NCBI RefSeq assembly: GCF_000332155.1
Contig: NZ_KB235904.1
Coordinates: forward strand, 567,078-631,077
Length of the DNA stretch: 64,000 nt
From: Kamptonema formosum PCC 6407
GTDB taxonomy: Bacteria > Cyanobacteriota > Cyanobacteriia > Cyanobacteriales > Microcoleaceae
Direction of reading: 5' to 3'
A model generated the notes under the pieces. It was not told where the DNA came from, did not search any database, and was given only the letters and a program-made list of their open reading frames with translations. The position numbers and the translations under genes are program-made. This document shows, piece by piece, positions 27,688 through 34,924 of this stretch. The stretch's first letter is position 1. Each line of letters opens with the position of its first letter.

Positions 27688-27725
27688 CTTAACAGTGAGC
27701 AAGGCTATATTTGCTCACTGTTAAG
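27688..27725. promoter_or_regulatory. Perfect 15-bp inverted repeat upstream of the amylase gene
   Basis: CTTAACAGTGAGCAA (27688-27702), an 8-base loop and TTGCTCACTGTTAAG (27711-27725). It lies 39 bp before the amylase start, in its probable 5' leader. It could be an operator, an mRNA hairpin, or a remnant element. The rest of 27650-27958 holds a diverged palindrome (27838-27893, CGCCGCCATCTTGG/CCAAGATGGC) and no gene. Confidence 0.6.
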
Positions 27726-27958
27726 ACTGCCTTTTACAGCATCATACGGAATGTTTTTGTGCGTGCAATCTTCCTTTAGACTGAGGGCGGACTCATGGTT
27801 GAGGAGAAATGTCACAGCCGTCGATACTGTTATTAGTTCCGTGACGTAGCGCCGCCATCTTGGGGGTGACTTGACCCTCCAAGATGGCAACCGGACTGTG
27901 ATTTTACCTAAGTCCTGATGTAATTAATTTCGTGCGACTACTTAAAGCGTTATTACTG

Positions 27959-28819
27959 CTAACTCACTACCGCCAACTCAGAAGTAACCGCAGGGTGTTC
28001 TACCCGAAAGACATTCGCGCTGAGGTTAGCAACAATTTGTTTTCCCTGCTGCGTCAGTTCCAAATACGCGATCGCATCCTTAATATACCCATAAACCACA
28101 TTCCAGTAAAATTGAGGATATGCCTGCAACATATCCCCCGGATGCTCATAGCCCAAAATCTGATTCATGCCTGACTCCTCAAACTCATAAAATAGCGCAC
28201 CAATCTTTTGCAAATATCGCGGATCGCTAAACTGACCAATAAAATCAGCCGCCCGAACCAAACCAGGATAATTAATCGTATCCTGCCGATCTTCCCCCGC
28301 AGGCACCGGAAAACGAGTTTGCTCAATATTGCGCTTAATCATCTCAGTATCGATCAGTTTGTGACCGCCAAAACGCTCATCAATAAACTGTTTCCCTCGG
28401 TCAACTCGATAAGGCGCGAGGCTAGCATCCGTCGCCCCAAACGGCAAAGAAACCTTAGTCTCCCCTATACCAGCCGCATATACTCCCAACTCGCATCGAT
28501 CTTGGCGGCAGACACCTTTAACATACCCAATATCATGACAAAGCAGAGATATGTGAAAATGCAGCCAATCTTCGCAAGAAACACCACCTTCACGGATGTG
28601 TTTGCCACGCAAAATTTCCTGTCCCACCAACGTCACTAAAATAGTATGTTCGATATTGTGGTAAAGCGCATCACTATTAGCAATATTTTCCAAAGCCATA
28701 CTGCCCGCCCAGCCAATAATATCTGCGTAGTCGGACTTATACCCTCCGTAAGTATGGTGATAGCCATCAGTCAGCCGTTTCACGAAATCATCAATTAGCA
28801 GCTCAGTTACATTAAACAT
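27959..28819 (-). CDS. HD-domain metal-dependent phosphohydrolase
   Basis: A 286-residue cytosolic protein. HD motif residues: H54 and H58 in YHNIEHT, then H95-D96 in LLCHDIGY, with a later DFIGQFSDPRYLQKI carrying the distal aspartate. The sequence resembles the Npun_R2479-type HD phosphohydrolases known from cyanobacterial structural genomics, for which no physiological substrate is established to my knowledge. The start gives MFNVTELLIDDFVKRL. Flanking genes give no operon context. Confidence 0.88.
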   Translation of the reverse strand: MFNVTELLIDDFVKRLTDGYHHTYGGYKSDYADIIGWAGSMALENIANSDALYHNIEHTILVTLVGQEILRGKHIREGGVSCEDWLHFHISLLCHDIGYVKGVCRQDRCELGVYAAGIGETKVSLPFGATDASLAPYRVDRGKQFIDERFGGHKLIDTEMIKRNIEQTRFPVPAGEDRQDTINYPGLVRAADFIGQFSDPRYLQKIGALFYEFEESGMNQILGYEHPGDMLQAYPQFYWNVVYGYIKDAIAYLELTQQGKQIVANLSANVFRVEHPAVTSELAVVS

Positions 28820-29076
28820 CTTCAGTTCCTTTACCCAAACTGAGTCTTGAATTTACCGTTGGACTTTTTTACCTGCTACTACCGTTTGATGTTGATTTTG
28901 ACCAACCTACCTATCTGGATTCAATAGGTCTGTACAGACTTGTCCACCAATATGAGTTATTATTGCTCAAATTACGGAAATAAACATCCGGGATACAACC
29001 CCACTTTCAGGAAAGTTTAACATCCATTTACCATACTCTGACCATCTATCCAACAAGTTCGCGATCGCCCCTGCGA

Positions 29077-29391
29077 TTAGCAGTAAGGCGTAACATCTTC
29101 CCCGCATACATCTGCCAAAAACGACAGCGCCCGGAAACGCAACCATACCAATTCGTCATAAACCGGATTGAGTTTGCAAAGAGGTGGTATGTGGAAAAGC
29201 TGATGACCCCATAGGTAAATGTCTCTCTCAAAGGGACATTGAGCTGGAATGAACTCGCACAGTCGTCGAGCCATTTGGGGGTCACGCACCTCAATCCCAT
29301 CCAGCCATTGACGCAACGGGTGCAGGAGTTTATCTTTAAGACTTGGGTGCAAGCGATCGCTTTCTGAGAAAATAGTTGTAGTAATTTCCAT
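29077..29391 (-). CDS. Mo-dependent nitrogenase C-terminal domain protein
   Basis: The 104-residue product matches the small Mo-nitro_C family: LHPLRQWLDGIEVRDPQMARRLCEFIPAQCPFERDIYLWGHQLFHIPPLCKLNPVYDELVWLRFRALSFL. The name comes from a segment fused to some nitrogenase proteins, but free-standing copies are common in cyanobacteria that do not fix nitrogen. Three cysteines (two in CEFIPAQC, one in PLCKLNP) could bind metal. No nif gene is in the window, so a nitrogenase role is not supported. Confidence 0.82.
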   Translation of the reverse strand: MEITTTIFSESDRLHPSLKDKLLHPLRQWLDGIEVRDPQMARRLCEFIPAQCPFERDIYLWGHQLFHIPPLCKLNPVYDELVWLRFRALSFLADVCGEDVTPYC

Positions 29392-29979
29392 GACTAACTT
29401 TAGAAATTGTTCTCAATCAAGGCTATTTCAACCTGTCTCAATCATCAGCTAAATTCACCGTTGTCTCTGTGATGCAAATAAGTCCTCTCTGTGACTTTCA
29501 CAGTAGTGGGAGGTGAGGTAAATCAGCTATTTTTGTGATTTTAAACAGGTTAAGAGTGTGAGGCAGATCGCGGAAGGTGCAGGATTGGAGAGCTTTAAGC
29601 TTTGACTTTTGAGATTGCTTCGTTCCTCACAATGTGCTTTACCCTACGGGTAGGCTAAGCCAAAACTGTACATGACTTTTGAACTTGGATTTTAAAGACA
29701 TACTCAAAAGCTTTCTCCTTCTACTAATCGGGGCTTCTATAATATTTCATAGCTCATAAATTATAACTACCTTAGCATAAGCTTTATTTCCACTTAGCTA
29801 AGAATTGCAATTTAAGTAAATCCACCTAATTAAACATAAGATCGGGATGGCTAAAAAGCGTACTGTATAAACATTCTTCCTTCTCTCCTAGATAACTAAA
29901 ATTTTCTTCCTTCTTCCTTCTTCCTTCTTCCTTCTTCCTTCTACTTATTACTCTGTCAACTTACCGCTCTCGGTTTCAG
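29392..29979. other. 588-bp intergenic region with dispersed repeats
   Basis: It contains 'gagattgcttcgttcctcac...ctacgggtaggctaagcc' (about 29611-29662), a repeat related to sequence inserted inside two kinase genes near 55857-55910 and 56718-56835, then the second copy of the 87-bp duplication (29814-29900) and CTTCTTC heptads (29888-29943). No gene is seen. The spacer separates two divergent genes, so both promoters should be here. Confidence 0.6.
29814..29900. repeat. 87-bp duplicated sequence, copy 2
   Basis: Nearly identical to 14251-14337, followed in both places by CTTCTTC heptads. Differences are confined to a few doublets (e.g. 'aagataagg' against 'aagatcggg'). Confidence 0.85.
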
Positions 29980-30801
29980 ATGATGGCTAACCAACAACAT
30001 CAATACGCCGATTTTTCTCAACAATACAATCCGGCAAATACTATTTTAGATAAACTCCCTGTCGAAGTCAAAAAATGGGCTGAAAGTTTGCCTTGGAACC
30101 AGCGGCGTTATGTTTTGTCCTTGTCTTATATACTTTGTGCATCTTCTCCTCAGATGCAAGCAGAGTTTTTGGATGATTACACAGCAGATGGCTTAGTTTC
30201 AAAAATGCTAGAAGATGTCGATACTCTCAGCAGAGTCAAGCAACATCTCATCGGTTTTCGCATTCAAACTGAACTGAATGAATCTGTACTTAGAGGCTAT
30301 ATTCGACAATTTTATATCCATTCCGCTCAAGATACACACCGACAACCAGATCAATACTTAGAATCAGCATTACGCTTAGTTTTGAGTACAGAAGAGCGCA
30401 ATAATGTTTTCTCTTATATTTTAGGAATTGAGTTCATTAAAATTATGTTTAAAATGAGCTGGTTGCAGCAGGAAAGGTTGGCAAGGCTACAGAAAAACCA
30501 GGAAATTTTTATTAATAGTTACATCAAGCCGATTCAATACGCCCATAAACTCAACGCTCTAGTTGTACCTAAAGATGAAAAAATATTTTTTGCCCGCCGT
30601 ACTTACTATATCAAAGTTCCTGAGATTAGCTATAAAAAGTTGATCGAGTTAGTCATGGCAACTTTTACTACAGATAAAGTTTGCAATTGTGGATTTGCTA
30701 TTATGCGTCATATAAATTCTTTCCGCTTTGATTACGAATATATTTTTAATTCTGCACCCGACGATATCTTTCCCCCAGAATTTGAATCTATCCCTAATTA
30801 A
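29980..30801 (+). CDS. Conserved hypothetical protein (273 aa), cyanobacterial
   Basis: A mostly helical soluble protein (N-terminal DKLPVEVKKWAESLPWNQRRYVLSLSYILCASSPQMQAEFLDDYTADGL), with a basic middle (KQHLIGFRIQTELNESVLRGYIRQFYIHSAQD) and an aromatic C terminus (FRFDYEYIFNSAPDDIFPPEFESIP). No catalytic motif or membrane segment is seen. I recall similar proteins in other cyanobacteria without a defined role. Two ATGs are adjacent at 29980 and 29983. It is monocistronic, with tandem repeats on both sides. Confidence 0.8.
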   Translation: MMANQQHQYADFSQQYNPANTILDKLPVEVKKWAESLPWNQRRYVLSLSYILCASSPQMQAEFLDDYTADGLVSKMLEDVDTLSRVKQHLIGFRIQTELNESVLRGYIRQFYIHSAQDTHRQPDQYLESALRLVLSTEERNNVFSYILGIEFIKIMFKMSWLQQERLARLQKNQEIFINSYIKPIQYAHKLNALVVPKDEKIFFARRTYYIKVPEISYKKLIELVMATFTTDKVCNCGFAIMRHINSFRFDYEYIFNSAPDDIFPPEFESIPN

Positions 30802-30805
30802 ATTA

Positions 30806-31038
30806 GAAGAAGGGACTAGGGGCTAGGGGCTAGGGACTAGGGGAAGAAGGGGCTAGGGGCTAGGGGCTAGGGACTAGGGAAAGAGGGGGAGAGGGGGAGC
30901 GGGGGAGCGGGGGAGATGGGGGATATGGGCAATTAGCAATTAGCCATTAGCCATTAGCAATTAGCAATTAGCCATTAGCAATTAGCAATTAGCAATTAGC
31001 CATTAGCCATTACCAATTACCAATTACCAATTACCAAT
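30806..31038. repeat. Composite of CTAGGGG, GGGGGAG and TTAGCAA/TTAGCCA tandem repeats
   Basis: Three different heptad arrays lie in series (about 30806-30880, 30881-30925 and 30930-31038) in the spacer between two convergent genes. The last array alternates 'attagca', 'attagcc' and 'attacca' units. Confidence 0.9.
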
Positions 31039-31047
31039 TCATCCTTC

Positions 31048-32085
31048 CTACGACTCCCCTTTCATTTCCTCAATTTCAAACCAACTAACTATCACTCCCG
31101 CCAACGGAATCGCTAAGAAAATCCCCAACAATCCGGCGGCTCTTGCACCTACTAACAATGCAAAAAATACTACCACCGGATTCAGATTAAGTGAATTTTT
31201 CATAATCCGAGGATGAATAATATTATCCTGAATCTGTTGCAAAATAATGCAGGCAATTAACACCTTAAATGCTAGCCAATAATTTTGAGCTAAGACAATA
31301 AAAAATACCAAGGCAATTCCTAATGTAGCTCCGATACCCGGTATCAAATCAAACGCGCCTAATATCACTGCCAAAATCAATGCAAATCTCACATTTAAGA
31401 TTAATAAAACTATAAAACTAGCCGTGACTAAAAACAACATTAAAATAATTTGAGCCTGAAAAAAACCTAAAAAATTACGCTCAATAGTCCGAGCGAAGCG
31501 CCTGTGCAAGTGCTTTGGAAGAAAATTAAGCATAAGCTGCCAAAGCCGTTCGCCATCTAATAACATGAAAAATGAAACAGCCGTAATAAAAATAAAAGTT
31601 ATTACATTAGTAAAAACAGTTTGTAATAGAGTGATGCTGGAAACTATTCCCCCTAAAGCTTGGGTTCGCAATTGTTCTTCAATCACCCGCAAATTTACCT
31701 GAAGATTCCTTTCTCTTAAAAAACCTTCTAAACGATCTGAAAGAGGTGCAAGAGCATTGACAAACTCAGTAATGCTATCAATTAATTGCTGCCCTTGAGA
31801 TAAAAGCGTTACCCCCACTGTCACACTTAAACTTACAACTATTATAATACTCAATAAGAAAACTAAAGTGACAGCGGAACCGTGAGGTAAAAACCGCTTG
31901 AGCGATCGCACAGGATAGCTAAGCAAGAAAGCCACAAGCGAAGCGATCGTGAAAACTACAATCACCGTTTCAAAGTAAGCTAAAAGCGTTAGGAAAGCCC
32001 AACCTGAAGCAAATAAAAGCAAAAATCGAACTAATGTAGAATTATTTAGTCGGTTCCAGAAATCGGGGATAGAAGATTGACTCAT
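31048..32085 (-). CDS. AI-2E family permease
   Basis: A 345-residue inner-membrane protein with about eight hydrophobic segments: an N-terminal pair (about 16-55), one at 70-95, a soluble region, then several from about residue 150 on. The family pattern is present: PxP-rich loop, VSFFMLLDGERLWQLMLNFLP, FDLIPGIGATLG, and NLNPVVVFFALLVGARAAGLLGIFLAIPLAG near the end. Members were named after the AI-2 exporter TqsA, but most act as Na+/H+ antiporters or have unknown cargo. Monocistronic. Confidence 0.93.
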   Translation of the reverse strand: MSQSSIPDFWNRLNNSTLVRFLLLFASGWAFLTLLAYFETVIVVFTIASLVAFLLSYPVRSLKRFLPHGSAVTLVFLLSIIIVVSLSVTVGVTLLSQGQQLIDSITEFVNALAPLSDRLEGFLRERNLQVNLRVIEEQLRTQALGGIVSSITLLQTVFTNVITFIFITAVSFFMLLDGERLWQLMLNFLPKHLHRRFARTIERNFLGFFQAQIILMLFLVTASFIVLLILNVRFALILAVILGAFDLIPGIGATLGIALVFFIVLAQNYWLAFKVLIACIILQQIQDNIIHPRIMKNSLNLNPVVVFFALLVGARAAGLLGIFLAIPLAGVIVSWFEIEEMKGES

Positions 32086-32443
32086 GCTTTACAGCCAAAG
32101 GAAGAAATAAGAAGGAAGGCTTTAGTTATCTAGGAGAGAAGGGAAATACAATTCCCATCCATAGCTTGAGCAATTAAGAACGTCCTACTAGCCTTGGTGG
32201 TTGCTTGATGATACTTGCTGGCATCATCCCACTGGCGACATTTTCTATTAACTATATTTAGAATTGCATGATTAATATCTTCTTGGCTATCCCTCTCAAG
32301 GTAGGTACTCAATAGGCTGCCATCCTCAGCGCCAATGAAAACCTCTAACTAATCAAGAGAAAGTATCTCCTCTGAAAGAAGTCACGATAGAATCAATTTC
32401 TAGGATAATAAAAAACAGGACTCAACCTAGCTGAGGAAAAAAC
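32086..32443. other. 358-bp intergenic region
   Basis: Holds an inverted piece of the 'ctctcctagataactaaa' repeat (32122-32138). A 60-codon minus-strand frame (32130-32312) has no start signal or family resemblance and is not called. The promoters of the two divergent genes should lie here. Confidence 0.5.
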
Positions 32444-33595
32444 GTGCTGCTATCAAAAGGCTTTGAAGTAGAAATGTACACTGGCACCCCCCAGGGCGAT
32501 ATTGTTGGTCTCTCCGACAAGATTGTGTCAGACTTAGACGGATTTGTGCGGGAGCCAGATAGCCGCAATGTGGAATATACTACTGCGCCCTTGTGTAGTT
32601 ACGATCGCCTCCTGTGCGCCCTAGTTAAACCGCGTCGGCAACTGCGTGCTTATTTAAAACAGTTGGGCGACTATACCATACTTCCAGGGAGTACCTTATC
32701 CTTGGGCGGAAGCGATCGCTTTTTCCGCTCCGATCCCAACAACCCCTACCACACCTACATCGAGCAAACCTACGGTACCAAAGTCGTAACCGCCAGCATT
32801 CACATTAACATCGGCATAGCTCAACCAGAACTGCTGATGCAAGCGATTCGTCTGATCAGGGTCGAAGCCCCTCTGTACCTCGCCCTCAGTGCTTCTTCCC
32901 CCTTCTTGGATGGTGCCGTTACGGGGTATCACTCCACCCGCTGGGGTCTGTTCCCCAAAACTCCAGCCATTGTCCCCCTGTTTGAAAGCCACCGCCATTT
33001 TATCAACTGGACTGAGGAGCAACTCGTGGCTGGTACTATGCAAAACGTGAGACACCTGTGGTCGTCAGTAAGACCTAATGGGGATCGCCGGCCCTACAAT
33101 CTCAATCGCGCAGAAATGAGAATTTGCGACCTCGTTACCAACCCCATTTCCCTGCTAGCGATCGCAGCTTTACTAGAAGCTCGTCTTTGGCAAATGCTCG
33201 CCGATCCCAGCTTAGATCCCCTGGAAATCAGCACCCTACCCGCCACCACCCGCAATCAAGACTTAATCGCTCTGACAGAGGCTAACGAAGCCGCCGCCTC
33301 CAAGCTGAGTTTGGATGCGACACTTAGACATTGGCAAGATGGTAGAAAAATTCTGGCTAGAGATTGGATTGAAGAAATTTACCAGCAAGTTTGGCCAATA
33401 GCAAAACAACGCGGCTTTAGTTGCTTCCTCTCGCCCTTGAAAAAAATTCTTCGGGAAGGTAATGAGGCTCAACAATGGTTGAAAATGTATCATACTTGTC
33501 TTGACAGCAGGAGCGTAATTATTGAAGGAATTCAATCAATGCGAGAACAGGAAAGAGAGCTTGAAGACAAGTTATGCCAGCAATTGGTCGCTTGA
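32444..33595 (+). CDS. gshA: Glutamate--cysteine ligase, cyanobacterial type
   Basis: First step of glutathione synthesis (Glu + Cys + ATP to gamma-glutamylcysteine). The 383-residue protein begins at GTG 32444, with 'gagg' (32433-32436) eight bases upstream. It opens directly on the family start (LLSKGFEVEMYTGTP), then DGFVREPDSRNVEYTTAP, LPGSTLSLGGSDRFFRSDPNNPYHTYIE, TASIHINIGI, RWGLFPKTPAIVPLF, all typical of the cyanobacterial group and distinct from the E. coli form. gshB is not nearby. It contains no obvious plastid-type redox cysteines. Confidence 0.95.
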   Translation: MLLSKGFEVEMYTGTPQGDIVGLSDKIVSDLDGFVREPDSRNVEYTTAPLCSYDRLLCALVKPRRQLRAYLKQLGDYTILPGSTLSLGGSDRFFRSDPNNPYHTYIEQTYGTKVVTASIHINIGIAQPELLMQAIRLIRVEAPLYLALSASSPFLDGAVTGYHSTRWGLFPKTPAIVPLFESHRHFINWTEEQLVAGTMQNVRHLWSSVRPNGDRRPYNLNRAEMRICDLVTNPISLLAIAALLEARLWQMLADPSLDPLEISTLPATTRNQDLIALTEANEAAASKLSLDATLRHWQDGRKILARDWIEEIYQQVWPIAKQRGFSCFLSPLKKILREGNEAQQWLKMYHTCLDSRSVIIEGIQSMREQERELEDKLCQQLVA

Positions 33596-33733
33596 ACTAC
33601 TTTTTTGCAAACGATCAGAATATTTAATCGGTAGAGTAATTAATGGTATATAATAAAAAGCTATATATTACCTCTATCTTTAAGTAGACTTTCACGGTCA
33701 GCACTAAATATTTTTCCCTCTTCCTTTCAACTA

Positions 33734-33875
33734 TATAGCAACCGCCTTGGCGGTTAGGAAGTTGTGAGTTCCTGCCATCATAGATTCTATTCCCTTCTTC
33801 CCTGAGCATCGTAGCCCCTAGCTATTCCCCTTTTCCCTAGCCCCTAGCCCCTTCTTCCCTAGCCCCTTCTTCCCG
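33734..33875. repeat. Inverted copy of the 63-bp repeat plus CTAGCCCC tandem repeats
   Basis: 'tatagcaaccgccttggcggttaggaagttgtgagttcc...attctattccc' is the reverse complement of a diverged copy of 6671-6733, again joined to CTAGCCC/TTCTTCC heptads. The array ends four bases before the trmL start. Confidence 0.75.
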
Positions 33876-33879
33876 AACT

Positions 33880-34338
33880 ATGCCGTCTGTTGTTTTGATT
33901 TCTCCGCAAATTCCGCCAAATACGGGCAATATTGCCCGTACTTGCGCTGCAACCCGTACAGAATTACATTTAGTTGGGCCTTTAGGCTTTGAAATTAGCG
34001 ATCGCTATCTCAAACGAGCTGGTCTAGATTACTGGCCCTACGTTAACCTGCACAGCCACGATAACCTAGAAGCTTTTAAAGCTTGCCACCAACAACGCGG
34101 AGGTCGCTGGATTGGCTTCAGCACTAAAGGACAATGCAGTTATACGCGATTTGAATTTCAAAACAATGACTGGCTGCTGTTTGGGGCAGAAACCACCGGT
34201 CTGCCCCCAGAGATTCTCGAAGCCTGCACCAATGTTCGCATTCCCATGAGCGAGCCAGGAGTACGTAGCTTAAATCTTTCCGTCAGCGTTGCAGTAGGTT
34301 TATTTGAAGCGCAGCGGCAATTGGGCTATCTAGCATAA
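33880..34338 (+). CDS. trmL: tRNA (cytidine(34)-2'-O)-methyltransferase
   Basis: A 152-residue SPOUT (trefoil-knot) methyltransferase that modifies the wobble base of tRNA-Leu with S-adenosylmethionine. Conserved: LISPQIPPNTGNIARTCAATRTELHLVGPLGF, KRAGLDYWPYVNLH, LLFGAETTGLPPEI, RIPMSEPGVRSLNLSVSVAVGLFEAQRQL. Length is that of TrmL. The ATG at 33880 has no strong ribosome site and directly follows a tandem repeat. Confidence 0.95.
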   Translation: MPSVVLISPQIPPNTGNIARTCAATRTELHLVGPLGFEISDRYLKRAGLDYWPYVNLHSHDNLEAFKACHQQRGGRWIGFSTKGQCSYTRFEFQNNDWLLFGAETTGLPPEILEACTNVRIPMSEPGVRSLNLSVSVAVGLFEAQRQLGYLA

Positions 34339-34924
34339 ATATCGCTACATCCTTACATACACACATAAGAATAAAAATACCCATCAACCCATAAAATGCT
34401 GAGATTAAGATAAGAAAATCATATATTACCCTGACTTTATTAGCTTACTTGATTGATAGATTTTTATCATCCTATAGCAGGGAATACTGAGGGCAGATAA
34501 ATGACTCAAAAGATTGGTACATAAGAAGAACAGACTTTTTTTAGTCTTTTTGACTGAGATTTACTCAATAATCTATCCGCTGCTTTATCCCGTATATTTA
34601 CGGTTGTGGTTTTCCTGAAAACCAGCGTAGATTTGGGTGGTGATAATGACACGAAAAGCCTTATGACAACAGGGCATGCAGACTTAAGGCTAACAGCTAT
34701 TACACAACAAGGCTTTGTCAGTGTCGCTTCAGCACTTGTTACCTGCGGCTTAAACTTTTTTACCGTCTAAGCTTGTCTAAATTAAAAAAGCAGGGTAATC
34801 TTGCCTAAGCATGATTACTGTCAATGATTAGGATCTCTTTTAACCGTGATTTGAATCATTGATAGCTCATCCCCTTGAGTGTTTCCAAGGATAGTTAAGC
34901 GCTTCTCGATAGGAGGTCGTTTTT
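34339..34924 (+). promoter_or_regulatory. 586-bp upstream region of the M23 peptidase gene
   Basis: No gene is seen. Small hairpins are visible, e.g. GGTTTTCCTGAAAACC (34608-34623) and AAGACTAAAAAAGTC-type pairing near 34531-34550. A long untranslated leader ahead of a cell-wall hydrolase could be regulatory; I looked for the c-di-AMP (ydaO) riboswitch often found in this setting and could not find its conserved blocks. Confidence 0.35.
34911..34916 (+). promoter_or_regulatory. Ribosome binding site that fixes a TTG start
   Basis: A perfect AGGAGG lies eight bases before TTG 34925, with no competing ATG in frame until residue 39. This supports TTG as the start codon of the LysM/M23 gene. Confidence 0.8.

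Noticed and set aside
32130-32312. 60-codon minus-strand frame
   Set aside because: No ribosome site, no recognised family, and it lies across repeat sequence between two divergent genes.
34339-34924. c-di-AMP (ydaO) riboswitch before the M23 gene
   Set aside because: Expected from gene context, but the conserved blocks of the class could not be found by eye in the leader.
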